The notes under the pieces: generated by a model | Told to the model about the DNA's origin: nothing | Seen by the model: only the letters and a program-made list of their open reading frames with translations | Databases searched by the model: none | Shown: positions 35,386 to 43,916 of the stretch, in pieces | Numbering within the stretch: the first letter of the stretch is position 1 | Layout: each line of letters begins with the position of its first letter | Program-made: the position numbers and the translations under genes | Origin: Arthrobacter sp. ERGS1:01 | Lineage (GTDB): Bacteria > Actinomycetota > Actinomycetes > Actinomycetales > Micrococcaceae | Length of the DNA: 64,000 nt | Assembly (NCBI RefSeq): GCF_001281315.1 | Contig: NZ_CP012479.1 | Location: forward strand, 2,852,001-2,916,000 | Reading direction: 5' to 3'

Positions 35386-36813
35386 ATGACCACCACAGCA
35401 CGCCTCCAGCACTTTGGCACCGCCCTCACGCATCCCGTCTCGCAGTCGGCCTGGCGGAATGCGATGCGGATGCGCCCGGCCGATGCATGGTTCGCCCCCG
35501 CCATGAAGGTGGGTGTGGCGGCAACCCTGGTACTCGTGGCCGGGGGCCTGCTGGGCCAACCCCAACTCGCCGGGATCGCCTCGCTCGGCGCGCTGACGTC
35601 GGCGTTTGGCCGTTACCAGCCCTATAGCCGGCTGGCCCGCCAACTGGCCGTGGTGGCCGTGGCACTCCTCGCGGCAGCCCTGATCGGCGCCCTCATGGGT
35701 GCCTCGGGCACCTCGGTGTGGCTCCAAATTGCCGTGCTCTCGGTCCTGGCCGGGGCCGCCGCCCAGCTGTTCACGGGACTCGGGATCACCGGCCCGGGGC
35801 CCGTCATCCTGGTCTTTGCCGCATCCGCCGGCGCGGGATTTGCCCATTCGTTTTCCGCCATACCCCAGGTTGGTGCGGCCGTGGGGATCGGCGCCGTGGT
35901 CGGCTGGCTCGTGGCACTGGCACCCGTGCTGGTGGTGCCGCTGGGCCCGGCCCGGCTGGCAACGGCCCGTGCCATTGCCGCCGTCGTGCGGTTGGGCCGG
36001 GACGACGGCGGCACCTCGCGCGCCGCCGCAGAGGCCGCCGTGGGCAACGCCCGCACCTCCGTTGCGCTGAGCACCCGGGCCTGGGGCGGCACCTCCGAAC
36101 GCAACACCCGGCTGCGCCGCCAGGCGGGACAACTGCATGCACTTCTCGAGGATGCCCGGGCCGCGCTGGACCTGGCGGGCACCCCCGGATTCCGGGAGGC
36201 AGCGGACCAACTGGCCGAGCACGAGGCGGCGCTGCGCACGGTGCTCGGCGTGCCGGAACTTGACCGGCCCGCCGTCGCAAGCTCCACCTTGGCGGCACCG
36301 TCGCTGCGAACCGTGGCCCGCACCGGCCTTGCATCGCGGGCGAACCTGCACCAGGCGTTGCGCATGGCCGCGGCCTCCGCCCTGGCCGGCTGGGCTGCCG
36401 CGGCCTTCGGGCTTGGCCACCCGCTGTGGGCCGCCATGGGCGCCGTCGCAACGCTGCAGGGCCTGAACTACAGCATGACGGTCCAGCGCGGCATCCAACG
36501 GCTGCTCGGAAACGTGGCCGGCGCACTTCTCGCCGTCGCCCTGCTGTCATTGTCGCTGGGCTTCTGGCCCTCGGTGGCCATGGTGGTGGTTTTCCAGGTC
36601 GCGGCGGAGTTGCTGGTGTTGAAGAACTACACGCTGACCACGATTGCCGTGACGCCCATGGCCCTGATCATGACGGGCCTGGGCAGCCACCTCGGGCCGG
36701 AGGCCGCCATGACCCGGGTGGTCGACACCCTGGTGGGCGTGGTGATCGGCGTGCTGGTGGCGGCCGTCAGCATTTCCCGCACGGACAAGGCACACCTGAA
36801 TAGCGCAGCCTGA
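35386..36813 (+). CDS. FUSC-family/aromatic acid exporter-like membrane protein
   Basis: A protein of 475 residues with two blocks of membrane segments (about 40-195 and 325-460) separated by a soluble stretch of about 120 residues. This is the layout of FUSC/ArAE proteins such as AaeB and YccS. The first block contains MKVGVAATLVLVAGGLLGQ and SAFGRYQPYSRLARQL; the second has GHPLWAAMGAVATLQG. The family exports aromatic carboxylic acids or fusaric acid. With a divergent MarR gene and operator it forms a likely inducible efflux unit. No membrane-fusion partner is nearby, as expected for a Gram-positive cell. Confidence 0.85.
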   Translation: MTTTARLQHFGTALTHPVSQSAWRNAMRMRPADAWFAPAMKVGVAATLVLVAGGLLGQPQLAGIASLGALTSAFGRYQPYSRLARQLAVVAVALLAAALIGALMGASGTSVWLQIAVLSVLAGAAAQLFTGLGITGPGPVILVFAASAGAGFAHSFSAIPQVGAAVGIGAVVGWLVALAPVLVVPLGPARLATARAIAAVVRLGRDDGGTSRAAAEAAVGNARTSVALSTRAWGGTSERNTRLRRQAGQLHALLEDARAALDLAGTPGFREAADQLAEHEAALRTVLGVPELDRPAVASSTLAAPSLRTVARTGLASRANLHQALRMAAASALAGWAAAAFGLGHPLWAAMGAVATLQGLNYSMTVQRGIQRLLGNVAGALLAVALLSLSLGFWPSVAMVVVFQVAAELLVLKNYTLTTIAVTPMALIMTGLGSHLGPEAAMTRVVDTLVGVVIGVLVAAVSISRTDKAHLNSAA

Positions 36814-36883
36814 GCAAACCGTATTCGCGGTTGGGCCGCGGGCCAACGTGGGTGTCACTGTACGGACCGGGGCTCGGCCGATC

Positions 36884-38305
36884 TCATGATCCGGGAGGGA
36901 CGGGGGCGCGGCGTCTCGACCAGGACAGCGACACCGCCAGGATTCCCACGATGGCCGCGATCCCGAAGCATGCCGCCATGCCGAGGGTCGCCCCGGATGG
37001 ACCGCCGGCTCTGTCGACGGCAAGGTTGAAAACCAGGGCCATGACCGCGGTTGCGGTGATGAATCCCAGGTTGCGGGCCAGGGTCAACATGCCTGACACC
37101 GCGCCTTGCTGTGCGGCACCCGCCCGGGACATGATGGCCGTGTTGTTGCCGGCCATGAACATCTGGTTTCCCGGAGTCAACACCACAGCGGCCACCAGGA
37201 ACCCGGCCACTCCCCAGAGCGGAACCAGGATTGCGAAGCCCAGCGCGGCCGCCGTCATGGCCGCCAATCCTGCACCCGCCATGCGCGTGGCACCCCATCG
37301 GTCAACCCACCGCCCGGCAGGCACCCCGGTAAGAATGGCGGCAACCGGCCCAACAGCCATGACGAGCCCCATCCGTCCCATGTCCAACCCGAGCCCAAGG
37401 GTGAGGTAGAACGGCGGAATGATGGTGAAGGTCATCATGATGAGCGAGCCGCAAAAATTCAGGACCAGCCCGGGGAAGACGCCCAGCTCACGCAGTTTCG
37501 CCAAATCCACCAGGGGCGCAACGGCCCGTTTCTCCACCCGCACCCACAGCACGAAGCCCAGGGCCGCCAGACCCAGCAGCCCGGCGGTGCCCAGCCAACC
37601 GCCCGGGGTGAAGGTCAACGCCATTGCATAGCCGGCCAACACCGCGGCCAAGAGAGCCAGTCCGGCAATGTCCATCGCCGTGCGTTGAGGTGCCACTGCG
37701 ACGGCAGCGGGCAGTTTCCGTAACAGCAGCCATGAGGCCACTCCCATCGGAACAAACAAAAAGACCGTGCCGTGCCAGCCCAGCGCACTGGCCGTGAGCA
37801 CGCCACCCAAGGCCGGCCCCACCGCCATGCCAGTGGCCATCGCTGTGCCGATCATGCCCATGGCCCGCCCCATCTGATCCTTCGCGACGGTTTCACGCAC
37901 CAACGCCACCGGAAGGGACACCATCGCCGCGACACCGGCGCCCTGGAGCGCACGGGCAGCGACCAGCACCTCCAGGCCGGGCGCGAAACTCGCAAGCAGG
38001 GATGCCAGAATGAAGACACCCAGGCCAATCCTGAGCACGCGTGCGCGCCCCAGGATGTCAGCCCACCGGCCAACCGGAACGATCATCACGGTGCTGCTGA
38101 GCAAAAAGGCGAGCGTCACCCATTGCACGGACGGCATTGCGACGCCGAATTCGCCGGCCACCGCCGGCAAGAGGACGTTGACCAGGCTGGTTCCCAAGGC
38201 GGCAATGACCGCCACGAGGGCCAGCGGAGCCACCTTGACAAAGAGGGATTTCGTGTCAACCTCTGGAGCGGCCGGGTGGTCCCGGGCTGTGTGTTGGTGT
38301 TCCAT
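36884..38305 (-). CDS. MFS drug-efflux type transporter (DHA2-like)
   Basis: A protein of 473 residues with repeated hydrophobic segments suggesting 14 membrane helices. Motif A-like GRWADILGRARVLRIG and antiporter motif C-like TGMAVGPALGGVL are visible, as is LQGAGVAAMVSLPVALVRE. It resembles EmrB/QacA proton antiporters. It is divergent from an XRE-cupin regulator with 78 bases between the starts, which include symmetric sequences. A His/Asp-rich N-terminus (MEHQHTARDHPAAPEVDTK) precedes the first helix. Confidence 0.89.
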   Translation of the reverse strand: MEHQHTARDHPAAPEVDTKSLFVKVAPLALVAVIAALGTSLVNVLLPAVAGEFGVAMPSVQWVTLAFLLSSTVMIVPVGRWADILGRARVLRIGLGVFILASLLASFAPGLEVLVAARALQGAGVAAMVSLPVALVRETVAKDQMGRAMGMIGTAMATGMAVGPALGGVLTASALGWHGTVFLFVPMGVASWLLLRKLPAAVAVAPQRTAMDIAGLALLAAVLAGYAMALTFTPGGWLGTAGLLGLAALGFVLWVRVEKRAVAPLVDLAKLRELGVFPGLVLNFCGSLIMMTFTIIPPFYLTLGLGLDMGRMGLVMAVGPVAAILTGVPAGRWVDRWGATRMAGAGLAAMTAAALGFAILVPLWGVAGFLVAAVVLTPGNQMFMAGNNTAIMSRAGAAQQGAVSGMLTLARNLGFITATAVMALVFNLAVDRAGGPSGATLGMAACFGIAAIVGILAVSLSWSRRRAPVPPGS

Positions 38306-38332
38306 AACTGGGAGGTTAGAAGCCCAAAATCA

Positions 38333-38364
38333 TTGCCGGCAAATGTACTTGCTGACTCGGCAAG
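38333..38364. promoter_or_regulatory. Two adjacent palindromes between MFS and XRE-cupin genes
   Basis: TTGCCGGCAA at 38333-38342 is a perfect 10-base palindrome, and CTTGC-TGACTCG-GCAAG at 38348-38364 has 5-bp arms. They share TTGC/GCAA half-sites. The gap separates the divergent MFS and XRE-cupin starts, so binding by the XRE-cupin protein is the natural hypothesis. Confidence 0.5.
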
Positions 38365-38383
38365 ACGGCGTAGGCTCAAGGAC

Positions 38384-38983
38384 ATGCCGCAACCCGCCCC
38401 CGAGGATAATGTTCTCCGCGATGTCGGACCACGCCTGCGCACGCTTCGGCTGGAACGCGGGCTGACCCTGGATGAGCTCTCCGAGCAGACCGGCATATCC
38501 CCTTCCACCATCTCCCGGCTGGAGAACGGAAAGCGCAACCCCACCTTGGAGCTGCTCCTGCCGATCAGCCGGACGTACCAGGTACCCCTGGATGACCTGG
38601 TGGGCGTTCCGGACACGGAGGACCCACGCATTCGGCTGGAGCCCCGCACCATCAACGGGCGGGAGGCGTGGCCGTTGACGCGCCACTCTGACGGAGTGCA
38701 GGCCTGGAAAATCCGGATTCCGTACTCCACGCGCCCGCCCAAACTCCGGACCCATGACGGATACGAGTGGCTCTACGTGCTGAGAGGGCAGGTGCGGCTT
38801 ATTCTCGGCTCACAGGACTTCATCCTGGATGCCGGCGAAGCTGCCGAATTCGACACCCGCCGGCCGCACTGGTTCGGCAGCGCAACCACCCATCCCGCCG
38901 AGATCCTCAGCCTCTTCGGCCGGCAGGGAGAACGCGTCCATCTGCGCGAGGACACCACTTCGCCGGGCGGAACGCCCCACTGA
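38384..38983 (+). CDS. XRE-family regulator with C-terminal cupin domain
   Basis: A protein of 199 residues. The N-terminal HTH (about 15-70) reads LRTLRLERGLTLDELSEQTGISPSTISRLENGKRNPTLELLLP. The C-terminal part (about 115-190) is a small cupin barrel with HDGYEWLYVLRGQVRLILG, a ligand-sensing domain. The ATG at 38384 is chosen because it starts the HTH region; the frame is open far upstream through the divergent MFS gene without meaning. It probably regulates the MFS transporter. Confidence 0.89.
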   Translation: MPQPAPEDNVLRDVGPRLRTLRLERGLTLDELSEQTGISPSTISRLENGKRNPTLELLLPISRTYQVPLDDLVGVPDTEDPRIRLEPRTINGREAWPLTRHSDGVQAWKIRIPYSTRPPKLRTHDGYEWLYVLRGQVRLILGSQDFILDAGEAAEFDTRRPHWFGSATTHPAEILSLFGRQGERVHLREDTTSPGGTPH

Positions 38984-39031
38984 TCAACCAACCACCAGTG
39001 AAGGAAATCGGACGACAGCCATGCAGCTGCG

Positions 39032-40021
39032 CTATCCCGCCGGCACCAGTTCCATGGCCCCGGCCAGCAGTTCAAAGCTACGGATCCAGGCGGTGCGGTC
39101 GGTGACCTGCGTGGCCACGATGAGCTCGTCGGCGTCGGCCAGCTTGGCAAAGTCCTCCAGGTAGCCGCGCGCCGTGTCCGGCGTGCCGATGGCCGCATAG
39201 CGGACCATGTTCAGCACCTGCTGGCCGGCCGGGGACTCGAGCAGCAGATCGGCCTCGGCGTCGGTGAACTTGCGTCCGCCGCCCACCATGGCGGCCACCC
39301 GGCGTCGTTTGGCCGTCAGGAACAAGGCGTCGGCCTCCTCCTGCGTGTCGGCGAGGATCGCATTGACTCCGGCGATCACATACGGTTCGGCCAGGGCTGC
39401 CGAGGGCTGGAAGTCGCGGCGGTAGATCTTGACGGCGTCTTCGAGGGCCTGCGGGGCAAAGTGCGAGGCGAAGGAGTACGGCAGGCCCAGGGCGGCGGCG
39501 AGCCGTGCACCAAAGAGCGAGGATCCCAGGATGTACAGCGGCACGTGGGTGTCCTTGCCGGGGTACGCGTTGACGCCGGGGATGCGGGTTGCGCCGGCAA
39601 AGTAGGCCTGCAGTTCCTGCACGTCGGAGGGGAAGGTGTCGGCAGCCATGGGGTCCCGGCGCAGTGCGCGCATGGTGTTTTGGTCGCTGCCCGGGGCGCG
39701 GCCCAGGCCCAGGTCAATGCGGCCCGGGTGCAGGGTTTCCAGGGTGCCGAACTGTTCGGCGATCTGCAGCGGCGAGTGGTTGGGCAGCATGATGCCGCCG
39801 GCGCCGAGCCGGATCGAGGAGGTGTTGGCGGCCACGTGGGCGATCAGGACGCTCGTGGCCGAGGAGGCGATCGAGGCCATGTTGTGGTGTTCGGCGTACC
39901 AAATGCGCTTGTACCCCCAGCCCTCGGCTTTTTGGGCCAATTCGACGGACGCGGCAAAGCTGGCGGCGATGCCGTCGTCGCCAATGTGGGCAAGGTCAAG
40001 GATGGAAACAGGAAGCGTCAT
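39032..40021 (-). CDS. LLM-class flavin-dependent oxidoreductase (luciferase-like)
   Basis: A protein of 329 residues of the MsnO8-type luciferase family. [13 protein letters not shown], then [46 protein letters not shown] and [17 protein letters not shown] are family signatures, the first containing the AEHH motif. FMN/F420-dependent monooxygenation is expected, with unknown substrate. The start at 40021 precedes these segments; a longer start at 40108 would add a tail with no similarity. It lies 112 bases after the FAD oxidoreductase gene on the same strand. Confidence 0.88.
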   Translation of the reverse strand: MTLPVSILDLAHIGDDGIAASFAASVELAQKAEGWGYKRIWYAEHHNMASIASSATSVLIAHVAANTSSIRLGAGGIMLPNHSPLQIAEQFGTLETLHPGRIDLGLGRAPGSDQNTMRALRRDPMAADTFPSDVQELQAYFAGATRIPGVNAYPGKDTHVPLYILGSSLFGARLAAALGLPYSFASHFAPQALEDAVKIYRRDFQPSAALAEPYVIAGVNAILADTQEEADALFLTAKRRRVAAMVGGGRKFTDAEADLLLESPAGQQVLNMVRYAAIGTPDTARGYLEDFAKLADADELIVATQVTDRTAWIRSFELLAGAMELVPAG

Positions 40022-40133
40022 GGGTGGTGCCTTTCCTAAAAAGGGTCTCCCTAGCGCCAACCCCGCGTGGCCCGCGGATATTTCCGCAACCATGGGCACG
40101 AAGTGCACATCACAGCGTGCCCTGCAGGGGACC

Positions 40134-41225
40134 TCAGACGACGGCGGGGGCGCTGAGCCGCTCGATGGCGGCGAGCGCCGCGGCCCGCCCGGCCCGGCTG
40201 GCGCCCAGGGTCGAGGCGGAGGCGCCGTATCCCACCAGCAGCAGTCGCGGTTCGCGCGCCACCTTGACCCCGTCCATGGTGATCCCGCCGCCGGGTTCGC
40301 GCAGCTTCAGGGGTGCCAGGTGGTCAAGGGCGGCGCGGAATCCGGTGGCCCACAAGATGGCATCGGCGGCAAACTCGGTGCCGTCGGCAAACACGGCCGC
40401 GTGCGGGAGCAGTTGCTGCAATGGCCCGCGGGACACCAGGGTTCCCGCGGCAATCCCGTTTTGGTACTGCTGTGTTAAGGGTATGCCGGTCACGCCCACC
40501 ACGCTCAGTGGCGGCAGCCCGGCCGAGGTGCGCTCGTTGACCCGGCGCTCCACGTCCCTGCCCCAGTCGGGGTTGAATTCGCGGGTGGTGAATTCCGGTG
40601 CCCGGCGCGTGGACCAGGCGGTTTCCACGCCTGCTTCGGCCAGCTGTAGCAGGAACTGCACGGCCGATGTTCCCCCGCCCACCACCAGCACGTGCTTGCC
40701 GGCAAAGTCGGCCACGGAGCCGAAGTCGTGCGTGTGGACCTGGGTGCCGGCAAAGAGTTCCTGACCGGGGTAGTGCGGCCAGTGCGGCTTGTCCCAGGTG
40801 CCCGTGGCGTTGATGACCAGCCGGGCCAGGTAGACGCCGCGGTCGGTCTCCACAGCCAGCGGCGAGCCGGGCGTACCGGAGGCGGCGCCGTCGTCGTTCC
40901 CGGGGGCGGGGCGGACGGCGTTGACCTTGACGGGGCGGTGGACCGGCAGCTCAAAGGCGTCCTCGTAGCTGCCGTAGTAGCGGCCGACGACGGCGCTGGC
41001 GGGTTCGGCGGGATCCGCCTGGCCCAGCTTCATGCCGGGAAGGTCGTGGACGGCGTGGGCGGCACCCAGGGTCAGGGACGGCCAGCGGTGGCGCCAGGCC
41101 CCGCCGGGACCGTCGTTCGCGTCCAGGACCACGAAGTCGCGTTCCGGCTCAAGTCCGTGCCGGGCCAGGTAGTAGGCGGCCGAGAGCCCCGCCTGCCCGG
41201 CACCAATGATCACCACGTCCAGCAT
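40134..41225 (-). CDS. FAD-dependent oxidoreductase/flavin monooxygenase-like
   Basis: A protein of 363 residues with two dinucleotide-binding motifs: [21 protein letters not shown] at residues 4-24 for FAD, and [22 protein letters not shown] near 183 for NAD(P). [13 protein letters not shown] and [14 protein letters not shown] are typical of flavin-containing monooxygenase or TrxB-like proteins such as CzcO. The substrate is unknown. It precedes the luciferase-like gene on the same strand, so the two flavoenzymes may work in one oxidation pathway. Confidence 0.87.
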   Translation of the reverse strand: MLDVVIIGAGQAGLSAAYYLARHGLEPERDFVVLDANDGPGGAWRHRWPSLTLGAAHAVHDLPGMKLGQADPAEPASAVVGRYYGSYEDAFELPVHRPVKVNAVRPAPGNDDGAASGTPGSPLAVETDRGVYLARLVINATGTWDKPHWPHYPGQELFAGTQVHTHDFGSVADFAGKHVLVVGGGTSAVQFLLQLAEAGVETAWSTRRAPEFTTREFNPDWGRDVERRVNERTSAGLPPLSVVGVTGIPLTQQYQNGIAAGTLVSRGPLQQLLPHAAVFADGTEFAADAILWATGFRAALDHLAPLKLREPGGGITMDGVKVAREPRLLLVGYGASASTLGASRAGRAAALAAIERLSAPAVV

Positions 41226-41283
41226 GAAAAGCCTCCGTCATCTTGCGTTGTTCCTACCCGTAAAAACGGGCCCTCAACGGCTC

Positions 41284-41715
41284 CTATTCCGAACGTGAGG
41301 CAAGCCACGCACGGCCGCGCCGGGATGCGGCCCTCCGGGACAGTGCCGTGTCCGCGGCGCAGGCGGCCGCGGCGCCAACCGCGTAGGCCACCAGGTCAAG
41401 GGCGGAAAAGGTGGTGCCCAGCAAGAGCCGGGACGGCGGGAACGCCTGCCCCAGCTGCGCCGGAATGCCCGTCAGTTGGGCGATTTCAATGACGGCGCTG
41501 AAGGCGAAGGCGGCCAGGGCCACGCGGTGCCGCCGGGCGGCCGGGGCCACGAAGCCGAACAGCAGGTACACCAGCACCGTGTACAGGGCATCGGCCACCA
41601 GGCTCGCGGCGTCGCCCGCGGCCAGGAAATGTAGAGCCAGGCCAAGAACCGCGACGGCGGCGCCGGCAATGAACAGCGCCAGGCGCCGGGACTTCGATGA
41701 GTGTGGGTTGGCCAT
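41284..41715 (-). CDS. DUF2809-like small membrane protein
   Basis: A protein of 143 residues with four hydrophobic segments (about 12-30, 36-56, 63-83 and 96-118) and a basic Arg-rich C-terminus. Segments such as LYTVLVYLLFGFVAP and FSAVIEIAQLTGIPAQLGQ fit the DUF2809 family of predicted membrane proteins. Function is unknown. The start at 41715 is favoured because earlier starts add residues that overlap the region before the polymerase stop. Confidence 0.7.
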   Translation of the reverse strand: MANPHSSKSRRLALFIAGAAVAVLGLALHFLAAGDAASLVADALYTVLVYLLFGFVAPAARRHRVALAAFAFSAVIEIAQLTGIPAQLGQAFPPSRLLLGTTFSALDLVAYAVGAAAACAADTALSRRAASRRGRAWLASRSE

Positions 41716-41753
41716 GGCTTCGAGTCTAGCGAGGCCCGGCACGGGGTCCATCG

Positions 41754-43052
41754 TCAGGCCCTGACCACGGGCAGTTCGGCCCATTCGGTGGTGTAGCGCG
41801 GGGAGGAGTGCTCCCGCTTCATGGACCACGACGGCGGTTCGGCCAGCCCGCCGATCCCGAGTCCTATGGCCAGGGAGCCGAACTTGTTCCGCACCTCCCC
41901 CAGCACGTCGCCCACCCCGGGTTGGGAGCCGGCGGTGTCAAAAACGTCCAGGACGTCCTGGCCCGCCGCCGGTTCCAGGCCGGAGAACATGACCCCGGCG
42001 CGCAGATAGGACGCCCCGGGGACGGCGCTTTGCCGGATCGCGGCCACGGCGGCGCGGATCAACACGATGGGGTCCTGCGTGGGGGCGGCGAAGCGGAGGG
42101 TCACGGCGGGAAAGCTGCCCTCCCCCGCGGCAAAGCGGCTGGTCCCGGCCGTCACGGTCATGGCCGAGGCCCGCAGGCCCTCCTGGTTCAGCCGGGCGGC
42201 CCCGCGCTGGGCGTAGACGGCCATGACCGATTCCATGCCCTCCACCGTGGTGACGGGGGTCGAGAAGCTGCGCGAGAACATGATTTGTTGCTTGTCCACG
42301 CGTTCCTCGGTGTGCGGGATGCATTCGGTGCCGTTGAGTTCGAGCACCGTGCGTTGGAGCACCACGGAGAACTTCTTGCGGATCATGGCCGGTTCGGCGG
42401 CCTTGAGGTCGGCGATGGATTCAATGCCCAGCAGCTTCAACCGCTCCGCCGTGCGCCCGCCCACGCCCCACAGCCCCGACGCTGGCACCCGCGACTGCAC
42501 GGCATCCACCTGCCCGGCCGGCATGGCGTCGAGGGCGCACACGCCCCCCAGGGCGGGGTTTTGCTTGGCGATCCGGTTGGCGAACTTGGCCAGCGTCTTG
42601 GTGCCCGCAACGCCCACGCAGACGGGGACGCCCACGTGCCGGTCCACTGCCGCCCGGATTTGCCTCCCGGATTCCGCGAGGGCACCGGCGTCGCCCATCA
42701 GCCCCACGAACGATTCATCGATGGAGTACACCTCCTGCCACGCGCCAAAACGGCCCACGACCTCCATGACCCGGGCGCTCATGTCCCCGTACAGTTCATA
42801 GTTGCTGGAGCGGGCCACCAGCCCCCAGGCCTTGGCCTGCGCCTGGACCTGGAACCACGGGGCGCCGGTCTTGACGCCCAGCGCCTTGGCCTCGGCCGAG
42901 CGCGCCACGACGCAGCCGTCATTATTGGAAAGCACGACGACGGGCCGGCCTTCCAGCCGCGGGTCGAAAACCCGCTCGCAGGAGACATAGAAGTTGTTCA
43001 CGTCCACGAGGGCGATGCGCCCGGCGGTAGCCGCTTGGGAGGAACCAGCCAT
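41754..43052 (-). CDS. Y-family (UmuC-type) error-prone DNA polymerase
   Basis: A protein of 432 residues. The metal-binding acids are in [17 protein letters not shown] and [11 protein letters not shown]. The helix-hairpin-helix segment is [26 protein letters not shown], the little finger follows, and the C-terminus carries a DUF4113-like tail with [15 protein letters not shown] and [14 protein letters not shown]. It should copy past DNA lesions. A LexA-type box lies 27 bases upstream of the start. No UmuD or ImuA gene is adjacent. ATG 43052 is chosen because it begins just before the catalytic domain. Confidence 0.92.
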   Translation of the reverse strand: MAGSSQAATAGRIALVDVNNFYVSCERVFDPRLEGRPVVVLSNNDGCVVARSAEAKALGVKTGAPWFQVQAQAKAWGLVARSSNYELYGDMSARVMEVVGRFGAWQEVYSIDESFVGLMGDAGALAESGRQIRAAVDRHVGVPVCVGVAGTKTLAKFANRIAKQNPALGGVCALDAMPAGQVDAVQSRVPASGLWGVGGRTAERLKLLGIESIADLKAAEPAMIRKKFSVVLQRTVLELNGTECIPHTEERVDKQQIMFSRSFSTPVTTVEGMESVMAVYAQRGAARLNQEGLRASAMTVTAGTSRFAAGEGSFPAVTLRFAAPTQDPIVLIRAAVAAIRQSAVPGASYLRAGVMFSGLEPAAGQDVLDVFDTAGSQPGVGDVLGEVRNKFGSLAIGLGIGGLAEPPSWSMKREHSSPRYTTEWAELPVVRA

Positions 43053-43078
43053 GGGCACCACTCCCCTTCCCCGGACGC

Positions 43079-43090
43079 GAACAAATGTTC
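43079..43090. promoter_or_regulatory. LexA (SOS) box upstream of the Y-family polymerase
   Basis: GAAC-AAAT-GTTC fits the actinobacterial/Bacillus LexA consensus GAAC-N4-GTTC, flanked by CGC and TAAC. It ends 27 bases before the polymerase start on the minus strand, the correct place for SOS repression. Confidence 0.8.
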
Positions 43091-43143
43091 TAACAACCAA
43101 GTCTACCGCCTGGCCCGGCGGGCAACCCTGCCGGCCGCCTCCT

Positions 43144-43186
43144 GGGCGTCCGTACAATGGGAGGGCAGTTCCGGCACTGCATTACG
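43144..43186. repeat. 43-bp direct repeat, left copy
   Basis: This 43-base segment is identical to 43866-43908 and in the same orientation. It starts GGGCGTCCGTACAATGGG and ends GGCACTGCATTACG. It contains a TACAAT -10 box that in the right copy drives the SulP permease gene. The left copy lies next to the polymerase promoter and points into the inserted segment. Confidence 0.9.
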
Positions 43187-43505
43187 ATCAGGACGCCGGG
43201 ACGAATTTGCCGCCTCGCGCCCACCGACGGAAGCCAACACGACCCCTACTGCACCCTCACCCTCAAGATCCGAACATTTGACGAGTTGGGTGGCGCTTTT
43301 GGATACCGTGGGCTCACCGCAAAAGGATCTCTTTTCGGCGGGGGCGGGATCTTGGACGGCAAATGTAGTGATGATCCGGGCAGCGTGAAACTCCGACTCG
43401 ACGTGAATCTCGGTATCGGTGCTTCACCCTTGGACGAAGTCCATTCGGGGAGAGCAATACTTGGACACAGGCATGGCTACATTTCAATCCATCAAAGGTA
43501 TTCGG
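43187..43505. other. Noncoding part of the repeat-bounded insertion
   Basis: This 319-base stretch follows the left 43-bp repeat and precedes the small gene at 43506. Open frames cross it, but none has a credible start, codon bias or recognised protein. It could be the 5' leader of the small gene transcribed from the TACAAT box of the left repeat, or the remnant of a disrupted gene. Confidence 0.45.
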
Positions 43506-43835
43506 ATGACTCATGTATTCAAAGGCGGCTTGGAAAGGCCCAGGAAAATGACACGGATTCTGGGCCCCTGGGTTCTGCTGATCCTGGACGAGTCACATAT
43601 TGAATTCCGGATGAGATTTCGTTGGCTCGCGCGTTTTGCTGGGCCGTGGCGGGTCGAACGTTCGGCCATCCGCGAGGTCTACCTGGGCCGTTTGAACGAC
43701 TTGGCGCCCTCGCAGGTGAACTTCCTCGCCGAGGAGAACATGCCCTGGACATTCCTTGCCCAATCGCCCCAGGCCGTCCTTGAAGCCGCGGAAGAGCTTG
43801 GCTACCCCGTTCGGCATAACGACCAGATCCGGTAA
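43506..43835 (+). CDS. Hypothetical protein inside the 43-bp repeat insertion
   Basis: A protein of 109 residues that begins MTHVFKGGLERPRKMTRILG and contains RWLARFAGPWRVERSAIREVYLG, then LAEENMPWTFLAQSPQAVLEAAEELGYPV. The middle looks like a small PH-like or bacterial membrane-anchoring domain, and the last segment resembles the end of proteins that check a limit per residue; it is not recognised. AAAGG lies eight bases before the ATG at 43506; ATGs at 43473 and 43419 are less well placed. Codon use is GC-rich at third positions, which supports a real gene. It is bounded by 43-bp direct repeats. Confidence 0.6.
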   Translation: MTHVFKGGLERPRKMTRILGPWVLLILDESHIEFRMRFRWLARFAGPWRVERSAIREVYLGRLNDLAPSQVNFLAEENMPWTFLAQSPQAVLEAAEELGYPVRHNDQIR

Positions 43836-43865
43836 CGGCATGACCTCCGCCGCAACCATCGACGC

Positions 43866-43908
43866 GGGCGTCCGTACAATGGGAGGGCAGTTCCGGCACT
43901 GCATTACG
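43866..43908. repeat. 43-bp direct repeat, right copy with SulP promoter
   Basis: Identical to 43144-43186. It ends eight bases before the SulP start (43917). The internal TACAAT is a good -10 box, so this copy is probably the native promoter and leader of the permease gene. Confidence 0.9.
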
Positions 43909-43916
43909 GAGACCCC

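Noticed and set aside
36814..36883. Weak dyad near GGTTGGGCCGCGGGCCAAC between FUSC and MFS genes considered as a terminator
   Set aside because: The arms are mismatched when folded and no T-run follows; kept out of the feature list.
43157..43603. A 148-codon frame that begins in the left 43-bp repeat
   Set aside because: No ribosome-binding site, no codon bias typical of this DNA, and it overlaps the better-supported gene at 43506 in another frame.
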